64,000 bases of DNA, taken from positions 43,037 through 107,036 of the forward strand of contig DAITQM010000006.1 in NCBI GenBank assembly GCA_036832975.1, in the 5' to 3' direction. The notes beneath the pieces are model-generated. The model saw only the letters and a program-made list of their open reading frames with translations, was not told the origin of the DNA and did no database searches. The first letter of the stretch is position 1, and the number at the start of each line of letters is the position of its first letter. The translations under genes and the position numbers were made by a program. The DNA is from DAITQM01 sp036832975 (GTDB lineage Bacteria; Pseudomonadota; Gammaproteobacteria; Xanthomonadales; Wenzhouxiangellaceae). Below are positions 44,952 to 53,964 of this stretch, in pieces.

Positions 44952-46751
44952 ATGATTCGCCTTATCGCTCTTGCCGCAGCGCTGGCCGCGCCGGTTGTTT
45001 TCGCCGCACCCTCAGCCTGCGAACCGGGGCCGCGCGTGTTGCTCGAAGCCCATCTGGCGCAGGCCGGGGCATGGCAGCAGTGGGAACTGTTGGGCGCCGA
45101 TATTCTGGGGCGCATGAGACAAGCGGATGGGCGGCCGCTGGCCACGGTGCAAGACTTTTTCATGGACCCACTGCGCTTGACCGGCGACGCCGTTGACGAC
45201 GTCCCGCTTTCGTGGGTACCGCCTGTCGGATCCGCCTCACCACCGGTAGCCGCCGAGGACCGGCTCGACGAGATTCGCCTGCACCTGGACCGCGCGTTGG
45301 CTGCAGTGTCGGACGGTGAGGCCGCGGCGCTGACCCGCCTCTTACCGCGACTGCTCGACCGCACCTCGAACGGCAGCGACCTTGCCGCTTTCGAAGACGG
45401 CCCGGTATTGGCCGATATCGCCCGGCAGGTGGATCCGGCCGGGTTGCAACGGATTGCCGGGCTGCTCACCGGTCTGGCCGATCCGGCCCTGGCCGCCGCC
45501 CTGGTGGCCGCCTACGCCGGCCGGAACCCTATTGACCCCCCGGCCTGGCTGGCACCGGCGGTCTCGGGTTCCATCCTGTACGCAGCCGAAACGCCCCACG
45601 GTCCGACGATCGTCGGCGGCCCCGGCCCGAACCGTTATTTCGGCCCGGCCCGGTTGATCATCGACCTCGGCGGCGACGATGAATACCTGTTGCCCCCAGT
45701 GACACCAGCACCCCAAACGGGGACAGTCACCAAGCCAGAGGCCGGCAATCGCGGCGCCGCGGTGCGCGCCATCATCGACCTCATCGGCAACGACCGCTAT
45801 ACCACGCTGGCCGACGGCGGGCCGGCCGGTGCCGTCCTCGGTGCCTCGCTGATCGTCGATCACGCCGGTGACGATGAATACATCGGCGGGCGGATCGCGC
45901 TCGGCGCGGCGGTGGCCGGGGTCGGGGTGTTGATCGATCACGCCGGCAACGACCATTACACGGCCGGCGAACTGACCCAGGGGGCGGCACTGGCCGGCGT
46001 CGGCTTCCTGATCGACACTGCCGGCGACGATGTTTATACCGCCGCCAAGTTCGCTCAGGGCTTCGGCGGCGCGCTCGGCACCGGAACGCTTCGTGACGAG
46101 GGCGGCGACGACCGCTATTTCGCCGGCCATAAACATCCCTCGAGCTATGGCGTACCCGGCCGCTATCAGGCATTCTCGCAGGGTGTCGGGATGGGTTTTC
46201 GCGGCACCGTGGCAGGCGGCATCGGCCTGTTACACGACCTGGCCGGCGACGACGAATATCGTGCCGGCAACTTCGCCCAGGGCACCGGCTATTTTCTCGG
46301 CCTCGGCCGGCTGCTCGACGACTCCGGCAACGATCGTTACTTCGGTGGCCGTTACGCACAAGGCGCCGCCGCCCATCTCGGCATCGGTGTCCTATACGAC
46401 CGCGCCGGTAACGACCGCTACGCGGCGACGACTTCAGCCAGCCAAGGCGGAGCGTGGGATCGCTCGCTGGTGGCCTTGATCGATTGTGGCGGCGACGATG
46501 ACTACCGGGCCAACGATTTCGCGCTCGGCGCCGCGGCCCATAACGCCATCGCGGTGTTTGTCGATCTCGCCGGCCACGATCGTTACGCTGCTGTGCGCCA
46601 TGCTGCGGGTTACGCTCCGGGCCCCGGTGATCCAGATGCCGGCGACGGGCCGGGCGATCTCGCAGTCTTCATCGATCATGGTGCGGGGACCGGCGAACGC
46701 GACGGGCAAAGCACGGTTAACGGCCAACAACGGCAAGGTCAAAAACCATGA
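44952..46751 (+). CDS. Secreted GDD-x-Y repeat protein
   Basis: A 599-residue exported protein. The ATG at 44952 is chosen because it starts a clear signal peptide (MIRLIALAAALAAPVVFAAP). Residues 20-210 are an alpha-rich domain without a known match. From about residue 230 to 570, roughly ten degenerate units of 25-40 residues follow the pattern [IV]-D-x-[AG]-G-[DN]-D-x-Y-x-x-G-x-x-x-Q-G (LGGDDEY, IGNDRY, AGDDEYIGG, AGNDHYTAG, AGDDVYTAA, GGDDRYFAG, AGDDEYRAG, SGNDRYFGG, AGNDRYAAT, GGDDDYRAN). Regular spacing and Gly-Asp-Asp turns suggest a beta-solenoid, perhaps binding metal. The stop overlaps the next gene by 4 bases. The family is not one I can name. Confidence 0.78.
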   Translation: MIRLIALAAALAAPVVFAAPSACEPGPRVLLEAHLAQAGAWQQWELLGADILGRMRQADGRPLATVQDFFMDPLRLTGDAVDDVPLSWVPPVGSASPPVAAEDRLDEIRLHLDRALAAVSDGEAAALTRLLPRLLDRTSNGSDLAAFEDGPVLADIARQVDPAGLQRIAGLLTGLADPALAAALVAAYAGRNPIDPPAWLAPAVSGSILYAAETPHGPTIVGGPGPNRYFGPARLIIDLGGDDEYLLPPVTPAPQTGTVTKPEAGNRGAAVRAIIDLIGNDRYTTLADGGPAGAVLGASLIVDHAGDDEYIGGRIALGAAVAGVGVLIDHAGNDHYTAGELTQGAALAGVGFLIDTAGDDVYTAAKFAQGFGGALGTGTLRDEGGDDRYFAGHKHPSSYGVPGRYQAFSQGVGMGFRGTVAGGIGLLHDLAGDDEYRAGNFAQGTGYFLGLGRLLDDSGNDRYFGGRYAQGAAAHLGIGVLYDRAGNDRYAATTSASQGGAWDRSLVALIDCGGDDDYRANDFALGAAAHNAIAVFVDLAGHDRYAAVRHAAGYAPGPGDPDAGDGPGDLAVFIDHGAGTGERDGQSTVNGQQRQGQKP

Positions 46752-47596
46752 CCCGGCGCGACTGGCTCGGGGCAGCGATCATCGTGCCCTACTACGCAGC
46801 CACCGTGCTCGGCCACCTCGAATTTTCGTTGTGGCTGGTCAAGCGGCGGACTTCGGACTTATTCGGCGTTTTCAAGTTCGCCGACTTTCTGCCGCCCGCC
46901 GCGCTGCTCGCCGCGCTGGCGATCGCCATCTGGCAGTTCAGACGCGCGGCGGCCGGCAGCCGTCGCCTGGCGACCATCGCCGCCTGGGCGATCTGGCTGC
47001 TGCCGGCGATCGCCTACGACCGGCTTTTGACGTTCTCGTTTGCCGAAACGATCCACTATCCGCAGTACGCACTGCTCGCGATGTTGCTCGCCCGCTTCAC
47101 CGATCCTGAGCGCACGCACTTTGTCTTCGGCCCCATATTGCTCTCCTTAACCGTGCTCGGCATCGCCGACGAAGCATTGCAATACACGTGGATTACGGTT
47201 TCCTACAGCCATTACTTCGATTTCAACGATATCGTGCTCAATTTACTTGCCGGCATCGGCGGTTTATTGCTCTATTACGGTTTTCCCCGGCAACCGGCCG
47301 TCGAACCTGAGCGCCGCGAGTGGCGCAGGGCGCTGGTTGGTTTAGCTGTACTGGGACTGGTACTGGCGTCTTTTGTCCTCGGCATCCGGGCTTATGACCA
47401 GCGGCGCCCGATGCCGTTGATCGAGCGCGAAGTCAGTTACGGCGCCTGGATCCCCGGCCCGCACACCGGCCGTTATTACGTCCTGCCGCCGCTGCCCGGT
47501 ACCTTGCTACTGATCTCGCTGGCCGCTTTGGGGAGTGCCGCCCCGTTGCTCTTCCGCTCGTCGTCCACGGCAAACCACGCAGCGCGCAGCTACTAG
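46748..47596 (+). CDS. VanZ-like polytopic membrane protein
   Basis: A 282-residue inner-membrane protein with about seven hydrophobic helices. The middle matches the VanZ-like pattern: FAETIHYPQYALLAMLLARF, then GIADEALQYTWI and YFDFNDIVLNLLAGIGGLLL, where the conserved E/H...DE.xQ...DxNDxxxNxxG residues line up. The start overlaps the GDD-Y repeat protein gene by 4 bases, so the two are translationally coupled and may act together at the envelope. Function of VanZ-like proteins is poorly known. Confidence 0.82.
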   Translation: MTRRDWLGAAIIVPYYAATVLGHLEFSLWLVKRRTSDLFGVFKFADFLPPAALLAALAIAIWQFRRAAAGSRRLATIAAWAIWLLPAIAYDRLLTFSFAETIHYPQYALLAMLLARFTDPERTHFVFGPILLSLTVLGIADEALQYTWITVSYSHYFDFNDIVLNLLAGIGGLLLYYGFPRQPAVEPERREWRRALVGLAVLGLVLASFVLGIRAYDQRRPMPLIEREVSYGAWIPGPHTGRYYVLPPLPGTLLLISLAALGSAAPLLFRSSSTANHAARSY

Positions 47597-47664
47597 TAAC
47601 AGCCTGCCTGGTAAAACTCGACAGCCTGCTACAATGCCGCCAAAAGATGCTCAGGAGATCGGTG

Positions 47665-49044
47665 ATGCGGCTACGGTTTCACGGAGCGGCCGGTGAAGTC
47701 ACCGGCTCGTGTCTGGCGGTGGAATGCCGGGGGCGGACCGTACTGATCGACTGCGGCCTGATCCAGGGTGGACGGGATGCGGCCGGGCGGAACCGCGCGC
47801 CCTTTCCGTTTACCGCCAGTGAGGTGGCGGCCGTGCTTTTGACCCATGCCCACCTCGACCACAGCGGGCGCCTGCCGGTGCTTTGCCAGCGGGGATTTAG
47901 CGGCCCGATCCACACCCACCCGGCCACCGTCGAACTGTGCGCGATTCTGTGGCGCGACGCCGCCGGCTTGCTGGTCCATGAAGCCGAGGTTGAAGCGCAA
48001 AAAAACGGCCGCCCGGTCGAACCGCTGTACACCGAAGACGATGCCGCCGTGGCGCTGACCCGCTTTGTACCAGTCGCCTATGGAGAATGGCGCGACATCA
48101 TGCCCGGCCTGCGCTGTCGCTGGCACGACGCCGGACATATTCTCGGCGCGGCGTCGCTCGAACTTGAACTCGACGAAGGCGGTGTGCAACGCCGGGTGGT
48201 GATCAGCGGCGATCTCGGTCCTTACGGGGCACCATTGATGCGCAACCCCGATTCGCCGGCGGCCGCCGATCGGGTGGTGATGGAATGCACTTACGGTGAC
48301 CGCTGCCATCGCAGCCGTGAAGCGACGCTGGAGGAACTGGGCACCATCCTGGACGAAGCCGCCCGCCACGGCGGTAATGTGTTGATCCCGGCATTCGCCG
48401 TCGGTCGCAGCCAGGAGTTGCTCTATCATCTGGCGCGCCACCGCCGGGAATGGGGACTCGCCCGCTTTCGGATCTTTCTCGACAGTCCGCTGGCCATCCA
48501 GGCGACCGAAATCTATCGCCGCTATCCGTTGCTGTTCGAGCGCGAGGCGGCAGCGCTCAACGACACCACCCGGCACGCCAATCCGCTGCCCGAACTTGAA
48601 CTGACCGAATCGACCGCAGCATCGAAAGCGATCAACGATATCGCCGAGCGGGTGATCGTGATCGCCGGTTCCGGTATGTTGACCGGCGGGCGGATCGCCC
48701 ACCATTTGCGCCACCGTCTCGGTAATCCACGTAATCACCTGGTCATCACCGGTTACCAGGCCGCGGGCACATTGGGCCGGCGATTGATCGACGGGGCAAA
48801 AACGGCGCGTCTGTACGGCGAAGAAGTGACGGTCCGCGCCAAGATACACACGCTCGGCGGTTTTTCGGCCCACGGTGACCAGGGCGATCTGACCCGCTGG
48901 TACCGCACCTTCGATCCGCCGCCGCCGCTTTACCTGGTCCACGGCGAACCCCAAGCCGCCAAGGCCCTCAGCGCTCATCTCAATGCGCTGCACCTGCCAG
49001 AACCGATCATCGCCGAACGTGAAATGACCATTAGCTTAGTTTGA
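47665..49044 (+). CDS. MBL-fold hydrolase with beta-CASP and RNA-specificity domains
   Basis: A 459-residue metallo-beta-lactamase-fold protein of the CPSF73/Ysh1-like bacterial group. The ATG at 47665 has CAGGAG 7 bases upstream, so it is preferred over 47647. Zinc motifs: THAHLDHSG near residue 58, WHDAGHILGAASLEL, and VISGDLGPYG. The beta-CASP domain contains ECTYGDRCHRS, IPAFAVGRSQELLYHL, and FLDSPLAIQATEIY; the C-terminal motif is TLGGFSAHGDQGDL followed by YLVHGEPQAA. Such proteins are RNA endo/exonucleases or of unknown substrate in proteobacteria. Confidence 0.92.
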   Translation: MRLRFHGAAGEVTGSCLAVECRGRTVLIDCGLIQGGRDAAGRNRAPFPFTASEVAAVLLTHAHLDHSGRLPVLCQRGFSGPIHTHPATVELCAILWRDAAGLLVHEAEVEAQKNGRPVEPLYTEDDAAVALTRFVPVAYGEWRDIMPGLRCRWHDAGHILGAASLELELDEGGVQRRVVISGDLGPYGAPLMRNPDSPAAADRVVMECTYGDRCHRSREATLEELGTILDEAARHGGNVLIPAFAVGRSQELLYHLARHRREWGLARFRIFLDSPLAIQATEIYRRYPLLFEREAAALNDTTRHANPLPELELTESTAASKAINDIAERVIVIAGSGMLTGGRIAHHLRHRLGNPRNHLVITGYQAAGTLGRRLIDGAKTARLYGEEVTVRAKIHTLGGFSAHGDQGDLTRWYRTFDPPPPLYLVHGEPQAAKALSAHLNALHLPEPIIAEREMTISLV

Positions 49045-49071
49045 CATTTGACGAAAAAGGAGTGAATTGCT

Positions 49072-49701
49072 GTGGAAAAACTTTATTACCTTCCCGGAGC
49101 CTGCTCGCTGGCTGTGCATATCGCCCTTGAATGGGCGGGTGCAAAATATCAGGCCATCGCCGTCGAGCGCGGCGGCGAGTTGATCAAAAGCCTCAATCCG
49201 CATGGCGCGGTGCCGGTGCTGGTCGATTCTGAGGGCGAGGTGCTGACCCAGGCGGCGGCCATCCTGCTCGATCTGGCGGAACGATATCCGGCGGCGCACC
49301 TGGCCGGCGATGCGGACTCGCGCCGCGCGGTGTTGCGTTATCTGGCGTTTTGCAACGCCGATCTGCACCCGGCACACGCCCCGTATTTCGCGCCGCAGCG
49401 TTTCCTGCCGCACGGCAGCGAAGCGGAGTTCGAAGCATTGCGGGAAGCGGCGATGGGGCGCATCTCCGGCCTTTACGAATGGCTTGCCGGCGAGTTGGCC
49501 GGCCGCGATTATTTCGCCGGCGACCGCCCGACCATCGCCGATGCCTACGGTTATACCGTGATGCGCTGGAGCCGGAACATGACCCACCCGGCGACCCGCT
49601 TCGCACCGCTGCATGGCTTTATCGCCCGGATGGAACAGAATGCCGGCGTCATCAACGCGCTGATCGCCGAGGGACTGGAAACGCTGATCGCAATCAGTTA
49701 G
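49072..49701 (+). CDS. Glutathione S-transferase family protein
   Basis: A 209-residue cytoplasmic GST of the beta-like class starting at GTG with AAGGAGTG about 8 bases upstream. The N-terminal thioredoxin fold is seen in KLYYLPGACSLAVHIALEWAG with a Cys-Ser pair where beta-class GSTs have catalytic Cys, then LNPHGAVPVLVDSEGEVLTQAAAILLDLAERYP. The helical C-terminal domain includes YFAGDRPTIADAYGYTVM. The stop codon TAG falls inside the left end of a family 2 repeat. Confidence 0.9.
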   Translation: MEKLYYLPGACSLAVHIALEWAGAKYQAIAVERGGELIKSLNPHGAVPVLVDSEGEVLTQAAAILLDLAERYPAAHLAGDADSRRAVLRYLAFCNADLHPAHAPYFAPQRFLPHGSEAEFEALREAAMGRISGLYEWLAGELAGRDYFAGDRPTIADAYGYTVMRWSRNMTHPATRFAPLHGFIARMEQNAGVINALIAEGLETLIAIS

Positions 49702-49824
49702 CGGGCTTTTGAAAAACAGCCTGCTGATCCGGGCCACGGATGGCCCGGCGAAATCAGTCGCTGCTCAGTGGCTGATTTCGGGAGCGCAGCGCTAGTCGCG
49801 CCATTCGCAAGCGACGTTGAGTCG
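49698..49824. repeat. Family 2 three-hairpin repeat, 3'-truncated copy
   Basis: The sequence from TTAGCGGGCTTTTGAAAAACAG through the CGGGCCA/TGGCCCG and GAAATCAG/CTGATTTC hairpins aligns with the copies at 2862 and 61554, with scattered changes. The right terminal hairpin is missing: after CGCAAGCGACGTTGA the sequence diverges. Confidence 0.75.
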
Positions 49825-49850
49825 CGGGGCTGCCGATGCAGCGATCCGGA

Positions 49851-50075
49851 TTATTGCTGCTCGTCGAGCGCCCGATCCAGTTTTTCCTTGGCTTTTTGCA
49901 TTTCGTCTTCGACGGCCTTGGCTTTTTCCAGCGCCGCGGCCTGCTCGGCAATAAAAGTTTCCTCCAGCGGCGGCGGGGGTGGCGCTTCGCCGCTGTCGCA
50001 GGCGGCGAGCAGCAGCGCACCAGTGGCAAAAAGAAACGGTTGACACAGCGCGGCATGGATCCATCGCAGTTTCAT
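49851..50075 (-). CDS. Small lipoprotein with charged helical tail
   Basis: A 74-residue protein with a lipobox LLLAAC (Cys26), then a proline run and a charged helix predicted to form a coiled coil (IAEQAAALEKAKAVEDEMQK). The start overlaps the thymidine kinase stop by 4 bases, so it is translated with it. It is shorter than most named lipoproteins and resembles Lpp-like or entericidin-sized envelope proteins only in size. Confidence 0.75.
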   Translation of the reverse strand: MKLRWIHAALCQPFLFATGALLLAACDSGEAPPPPPLEETFIAEQAAALEKAKAVEDEMQKAKEKLDRALDEQQ

Positions 50076-50743
50076 TCGCTTGTCTCCTCCTGTAAATATT
50101 CGACCGGCAAAAGGTCAGGTTGAGGAAGCGCCGTAGCGGGGCGCTCGATCAGGCGGACTTTCTTGCCGCCGTAAAACACTTGCTTGAACTCCTTGCGGCT
50201 GACCGAGACGTAACGCTCGTTGCCGCCAATCTCGATCTGCGCCCCGGCGGTCAGCGCATAACCGTGGTCGTCCACTCTGACGACCATCGTTGCTTTCTGC
50301 CCGGTGTGGCAGATGGTCTTGATTTCTTTCAATTCGTCGGCCCAGGCCAGCAGCGCGGCGCTACCGGGGAACAACTCGCCGCGGAAATCGGTGCGCAGGC
50401 CGTAACACAACACCGGGATTGCCAAATCATCGACGACGTCGGTGAGCTGCCGGACCTGCTCGCGGCGCAAGAACTGCGCCTCATCGACCAGCACGCAATG
50501 AATCTGTTCCGCCGTCAAGGCGTCACGGACGAGCGCAAGAAGGTCGTCTTCCGGGCCGAATGCAGTGGCCGGCGCACTGAGCCCGATCCGCGACCGGACC
50601 CGGCCGGGGCCGGCGCGATCATCGAGGCGGGGCGCCAGCAACAGCGGTAGCATGCCCCGCTCGCGGTAGTTCCACGCCGACTGCAACAGCACCGTCGATT
50701 TCCCGGCGTTCATCGTCGAATAATAGAAATACAGCTTGGCCAT
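50072..50743 (-). CDS. tdk: Thymidine kinase
   Basis: Phosphorylates thymidine for salvage. 223 residues, with the Walker A loop YYSTMNAGKSTVLLQSAWNY near residues 8-27, the Walker B segment CVLVDEAQFLRREQV, the substrate lasso YGLRTDFRGELFPGSAALLAWAD and the zinc-domain region EIKTICHTGQKATM and GGNERYVSVSRKEF. Of the four cysteines usual in type II thymidine kinases, only one is evident, so the zinc site may be reduced. The last 4 bases overlap the lipoprotein start. A MITE-like element begins 8 bases upstream. Confidence 0.93.
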   Translation of the reverse strand: MAKLYFYYSTMNAGKSTVLLQSAWNYRERGMLPLLLAPRLDDRAGPGRVRSRIGLSAPATAFGPEDDLLALVRDALTAEQIHCVLVDEAQFLRREQVRQLTDVVDDLAIPVLCYGLRTDFRGELFPGSAALLAWADELKEIKTICHTGQKATMVVRVDDHGYALTAGAQIEIGGNERYVSVSRKEFKQVFYGGKKVRLIERPATALPQPDLLPVEYLQEETSE

Positions 50744-50750
50744 AGCGTGT

Positions 50751-50981
50751 ACCCAATTGTTGCATAGATTCCCGGTTTCCCTGCCTGCCGGCAGGCAGGG
50801 AAACCGGGCGCGTCACCTTAGGTGAATTCGTTTTTCCCGCTAATAGCGACATAACTATATGATTTCATATTGAATTTGATAACAAATGCGTCAGGAACGC
50901 AATTTGAACCGCGCAGCGGGCCCGAAGGGCGAGGGCAGGATTGCCCGAGTAAATTGAGCAAAATTTATGCAACTATTGGGT
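50751..50981. mobile_element. MITE-like element, family 1, rearranged copy C
   Basis: 231 bp with the same ends (ACCCAATTGTTGCATAGATT and AATTTATGCAACTATTGGGT) and the same central block (CGCGTCACCTTAGGTGAATT, GCGACATAACTATATGATTT). The long palindrome of the left arm is replaced by a shorter exact palindrome, CCTGCCTGCCGGCAGGCAGG, and the right arm carries about 75 extra bases. The rest of the 321-base gap holds no gene. Confidence 0.8.
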
Positions 50982-51064
50982 ACAGTATCGGCGATACGGA
51001 CGCCGAGCGCCAGCGGCTGGACCCATTCCGCCCTACCACACCAGGCTGCTAGAATGCGCCCCCC

Positions 51065-53104
51065 ATGCGCCCTGTCCGCCCACCGCCGCTCAATCCCGCT
51101 CAGCTCGCCGCAGTGGAATACTGCGACGGGCCGCTTTTGGTCATCGCCGGCGCCGGCAGCGGCAAGACTCGAGTGCTCACCGAAAAACTCGCCTACCTTG
51201 CCGAACGGCGCCAGCGCCCGCCGGAGAAGATCGCTGCGGTCACGTTCACCAACAAGGCGGCGCGCGAGATGAGAACCCGGCTCGCCGCCCGCCTCGGGCC
51301 GGCGGCCCACGGTTTTGCAATCTCGACTTTTCATGCGCTCGGCTGGCGGCTCGTGCGCCACGACCCTGCCGCTTGCGGGCGCCGTTCGGGTATGTCGCTG
51401 TTCGACGAGGCCGATACGCTGACCTTGATCACCGAGATCGCTCCGGCCCGCTCGTCCCGCGACGAACTGGCGGCGATTCGCTCCCGGTTGTCGCGTTGGA
51501 AAAACGACGGTCTCGACCCCGAGACGGCGGCTGGCAGGGCGGTGGACAACGGCGAAGCGCGGGCGGCGCGGGTTTATCGCGCTTACGAGACGCAGCTACA
51601 GCGGCTGAACGCCGTCGATTTCGACGACCTGATCCTCGCCCCGCTCACCGCCTTGGAAGCAGGCCGCGCGCCGGAGCGCTGGCGCCTTTTATGGCACGAC
51701 CTGTTGGTCGATGAATACCAGGACACCAACCTCGCGCAGTACCGACTGCTCAGCCACCTGGCCGGCCCCCGGGCGCGCCTGACTGTGGTCGGCGACGACG
51801 ATCAATCGATTTACGGCTGGCGCGGCGCGGCGCCCGACAACCTCGAACGGCTGGTTCGCGACTTCCCGGAACTGCGCGTCATCAAGCTCGAACAGAACTA
51901 CCGCTCGACCGGCCGTATCCTGAGCCTCGCCAATGGCCTGATCGCGCACAACCCGCATCTTTACGACAAGCGCTTGTGGAGCGCGCTCGGCGAGGGCGAA
52001 AAACCGCGCCTGATTCCGTGCGACGATGCCGAGGCCGAGGCCGAGCGCGTTTGCGGCGAGGTGCAGCGCCGGATCATGAGCGGCGGCGTCAAGGCCGGCG
52101 AATGCGCTGTACTCTACCGCAGTCACCACCTGTCGCGGCCGTTCGAAAAAGCCCTGCGCCAGCTCGGCGTGCGCTATCACCTCAGCGGCGGCGCGTCGTG
52201 GTTCGAACGGCGCGAAATCCGCGACCTGCTCGCTTACCTCAGATTGCTCGTCAACCCGGAAGACAACACGGCGTTCCTGCGCGTGATCAACGTACCGCGC
52301 CGCGGCCTCGGTGAACGTTTTTTGTCGCTGCTGGCCGCTGAGGCCGATGCGCGGTCACTCAGCTTTTACGCCGCCGCGTCAGACCCCGCCTTCCAGCAAC
52401 AACTCGGCGCCGGCCAGGCGAAAGCCGTGGGCGAGTTTCTCAAAGCGCTTGACGAGACCGCAGTACGGGCCGCCGGCGGCGGGGCCGCGGCGGCGCTCGA
52501 TGAGTTGCTGGCCGCGATCGGCTACCGTGCCTGGCTGCAAGACCAGGCCGACGAGCCGGCCCAGGCCGAACGCCAGTCACAAGCACTCGACGAGTTGCTC
52601 GCCTGGCTGGCCCGCCTCGAAAAAGAAGACGCCGGCGCCGGCGTCGCCGATCTTCTGGCCCGTATCCTGTTGCTCGGTAACCTCGACGACGAGAACGACG
52701 CCGGCGATGCGGTGCGATTGATGACGCTGCACGCCGCCAAAGGTCTGGAATTCGACGAGGTGTATCTGGTCGGCCTCGAAGACGGCCTGCTGCCGCACCG
52801 CAACAGCCTGGACGAAGGGAACGAAGCCGAGGAACGGCGGTTGTTTTACGTCGGCATCACCCGCGCCCGGCGGCGCTTGACGATGACGTATGGGCGGGCG
52901 CGATCACGGCACGGGCAGCGGCACGACGCCGAACCCAGCCGTTTTCTCGGCGAACTACCGATCGATCATCTCGAATGGTATGGCCGCGACCCCGAGGCCG
53001 ACCGGGCGCGCCGGGCACGCGCCGCCCGTGAGGGACTGGCCACGTTGCGCGCCATGCTCGACCCTGCCATGCCGGCAGCCGATCAGGTACCGCCGAGTTC
53101 GTGA
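51065..53104 (+). CDS. rep: Rep/UvrD-type ATP-dependent DNA helicase
   Basis: A 679-residue superfamily 1A helicase, most like Rep, which unwinds DNA 3' to 5' at stalled forks. Motifs in order: Q-motif LNPAQLAAVE, Walker A VIAGAGSGKTRVL (about 25-37), Ia AAVTFTNKAAREM, II LLVDEYQDTN (about 213), III VVGDDDQSIYGWRGA, IV VIKLEQNYRS, V VRLMTLHAAKGLEFDEVYLVG (split for length in domains 2A) and VI EERRLFYVGITRARRRL. Length and order are normal. The 3' end overlaps a convergent small gene by 22 bases. Confidence 0.95.
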   Translation: MRPVRPPPLNPAQLAAVEYCDGPLLVIAGAGSGKTRVLTEKLAYLAERRQRPPEKIAAVTFTNKAAREMRTRLAARLGPAAHGFAISTFHALGWRLVRHDPAACGRRSGMSLFDEADTLTLITEIAPARSSRDELAAIRSRLSRWKNDGLDPETAAGRAVDNGEARAARVYRAYETQLQRLNAVDFDDLILAPLTALEAGRAPERWRLLWHDLLVDEYQDTNLAQYRLLSHLAGPRARLTVVGDDDQSIYGWRGAAPDNLERLVRDFPELRVIKLEQNYRSTGRILSLANGLIAHNPHLYDKRLWSALGEGEKPRLIPCDDAEAEAERVCGEVQRRIMSGGVKAGECAVLYRSHHLSRPFEKALRQLGVRYHLSGGASWFERREIRDLLAYLRLLVNPEDNTAFLRVINVPRRGLGERFLSLLAAEADARSLSFYAAASDPAFQQQLGAGQAKAVGEFLKALDETAVRAAGGGAAAALDELLAAIGYRAWLQDQADEPAQAERQSQALDELLAWLARLEKEDAGAGVADLLARILLLGNLDDENDAGDAVRLMTLHAAKGLEFDEVYLVGLEDGLLPHRNSLDEGNEAEERRLFYVGITRARRRLTMTYGRARSRHGQRHDAEPSRFLGELPIDHLEWYGRDPEADRARRARAAREGLATLRAMLDPAMPAADQVPPSS

Positions 53105-53307
53105 ATCCGTTCGACGATGCGCCGCAACTCGGTCCGCGAGACCCGTTCGATTTCCTGGAGCACGTCGAGATTCTCAAGATCGGGGACTTGCTCTTCCGGA
53201 TCGCGGTCCAGGCCGCGGGCCAGATCCCGGTCTATCGCATCGAGACGCGCTTTGAGTTCGTCGCGCTGGCGGTACAGTTCGGCCAGTTCGGCTTTCGGTT
53301 CGACCAT
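53083..53307 (-). CDS. Small charged coiled-coil protein
   Basis: A 74-residue, highly charged, helix-rich protein (AELYRQRDELKARLDAIDRD, LARGLDRDPEEQVPDLENLD). It resembles the helical hairpin of DksA/TraR-like proteins but has no zinc-finger cysteines. An AAGGAAAG-like site precedes the ATG (complement of CCTTTCC near 53312). It overlaps the end of the helicase gene on the opposite strand. It looks conserved in style, but I cannot assign a function. Confidence 0.6.
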   Translation of the reverse strand: MVEPKAELAELYRQRDELKARLDAIDRDLARGLDRDPEEQVPDLENLDVLQEIERVSRTELRRIVERIHELGGT

Positions 53308-53353
53308 GTGCCTTTCCTCCGTTGGTGCTTCGGGATTGGCGGGCGACCGCCAT

Positions 53354-53959
53354 TTAGCGAAGCGCTACTTTGCGCAGCAACACCCGGATCAGATGTTCGA
53401 CGTAGTCGTCGAGCGCCGCTCCGGCGAGTGGCGCGGCGATCCCTTGTTTCTGTAATTGTAAAAGCCCGGCGTAAGCGCTGTAGGTCAAGCGCGCCTGGTG
53501 TTCGGCGGCGGTCGGCTTAAAACCGAGGGCGCGGTAGGCGGCACGGAGAAAAGCGAAGCGCCGCTGGGTGACCCGTTTGAGGATCACCAGGCATTCGCTG
53601 TCGCTTTGTTCGGCGAGCAGCGCGGCATATACCTGGTGAGTCAAAGACTGGCGCGAAGTGGCGCGGAAAAACCGTTCGAGGCGCTCGGCCGCTGGTTCGG
53701 CGGTATCGGCGTAAGCGGCGAGTTGCGCCTCATCGTGCGCTTCCCACATCGCGAGCGCGCTGCCGAGCAAATCGCGCCGGTCGCGGAAGTGCCAGTAAAA
53801 GCTTCCTTTCGTGACGCCGAGGTGCCGGGCCAAAGGCTCGATCGCCAGCGCCGCGATACCGTGTGCGGCGATCCAGTCGAGCGCCGCCCGCCGCCAGCTT
53901 TCGGCCGACTGCGCGGGGCGGCCGGCAACCGGGGTTTTAAGAGCCGCGGCGCGGGGCAT
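53354..53959 (-). CDS. TetR family transcriptional regulator
   Basis: A 201-residue repressor-type regulator. The N-terminal helix-turn-helix is IEPLARHLGVTKGSFYWHFRDRRDLLG (about 39-65), a standard TetR motif. The C-terminal ligand domain is helical. It lies 5 bases downstream of the FadE-like gene in the same direction and probably regulates that fatty-acid gene set, as TetR proteins next to acyl-CoA dehydrogenases usually do. Confidence 0.92.
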   Translation of the reverse strand: MPRAAALKTPVAGRPAQSAESWRRAALDWIAAHGIAALAIEPLARHLGVTKGSFYWHFRDRRDLLGSALAMWEAHDEAQLAAYADTAEPAAERLERFFRATSRQSLTHQVYAALLAEQSDSECLVILKRVTQRRFAFLRAAYRALGFKPTAAEHQARLTYSAYAGLLQLQKQGIAAPLAGAALDDYVEHLIRVLLRKVALR

Positions 53960-53964
53960 CGGGC

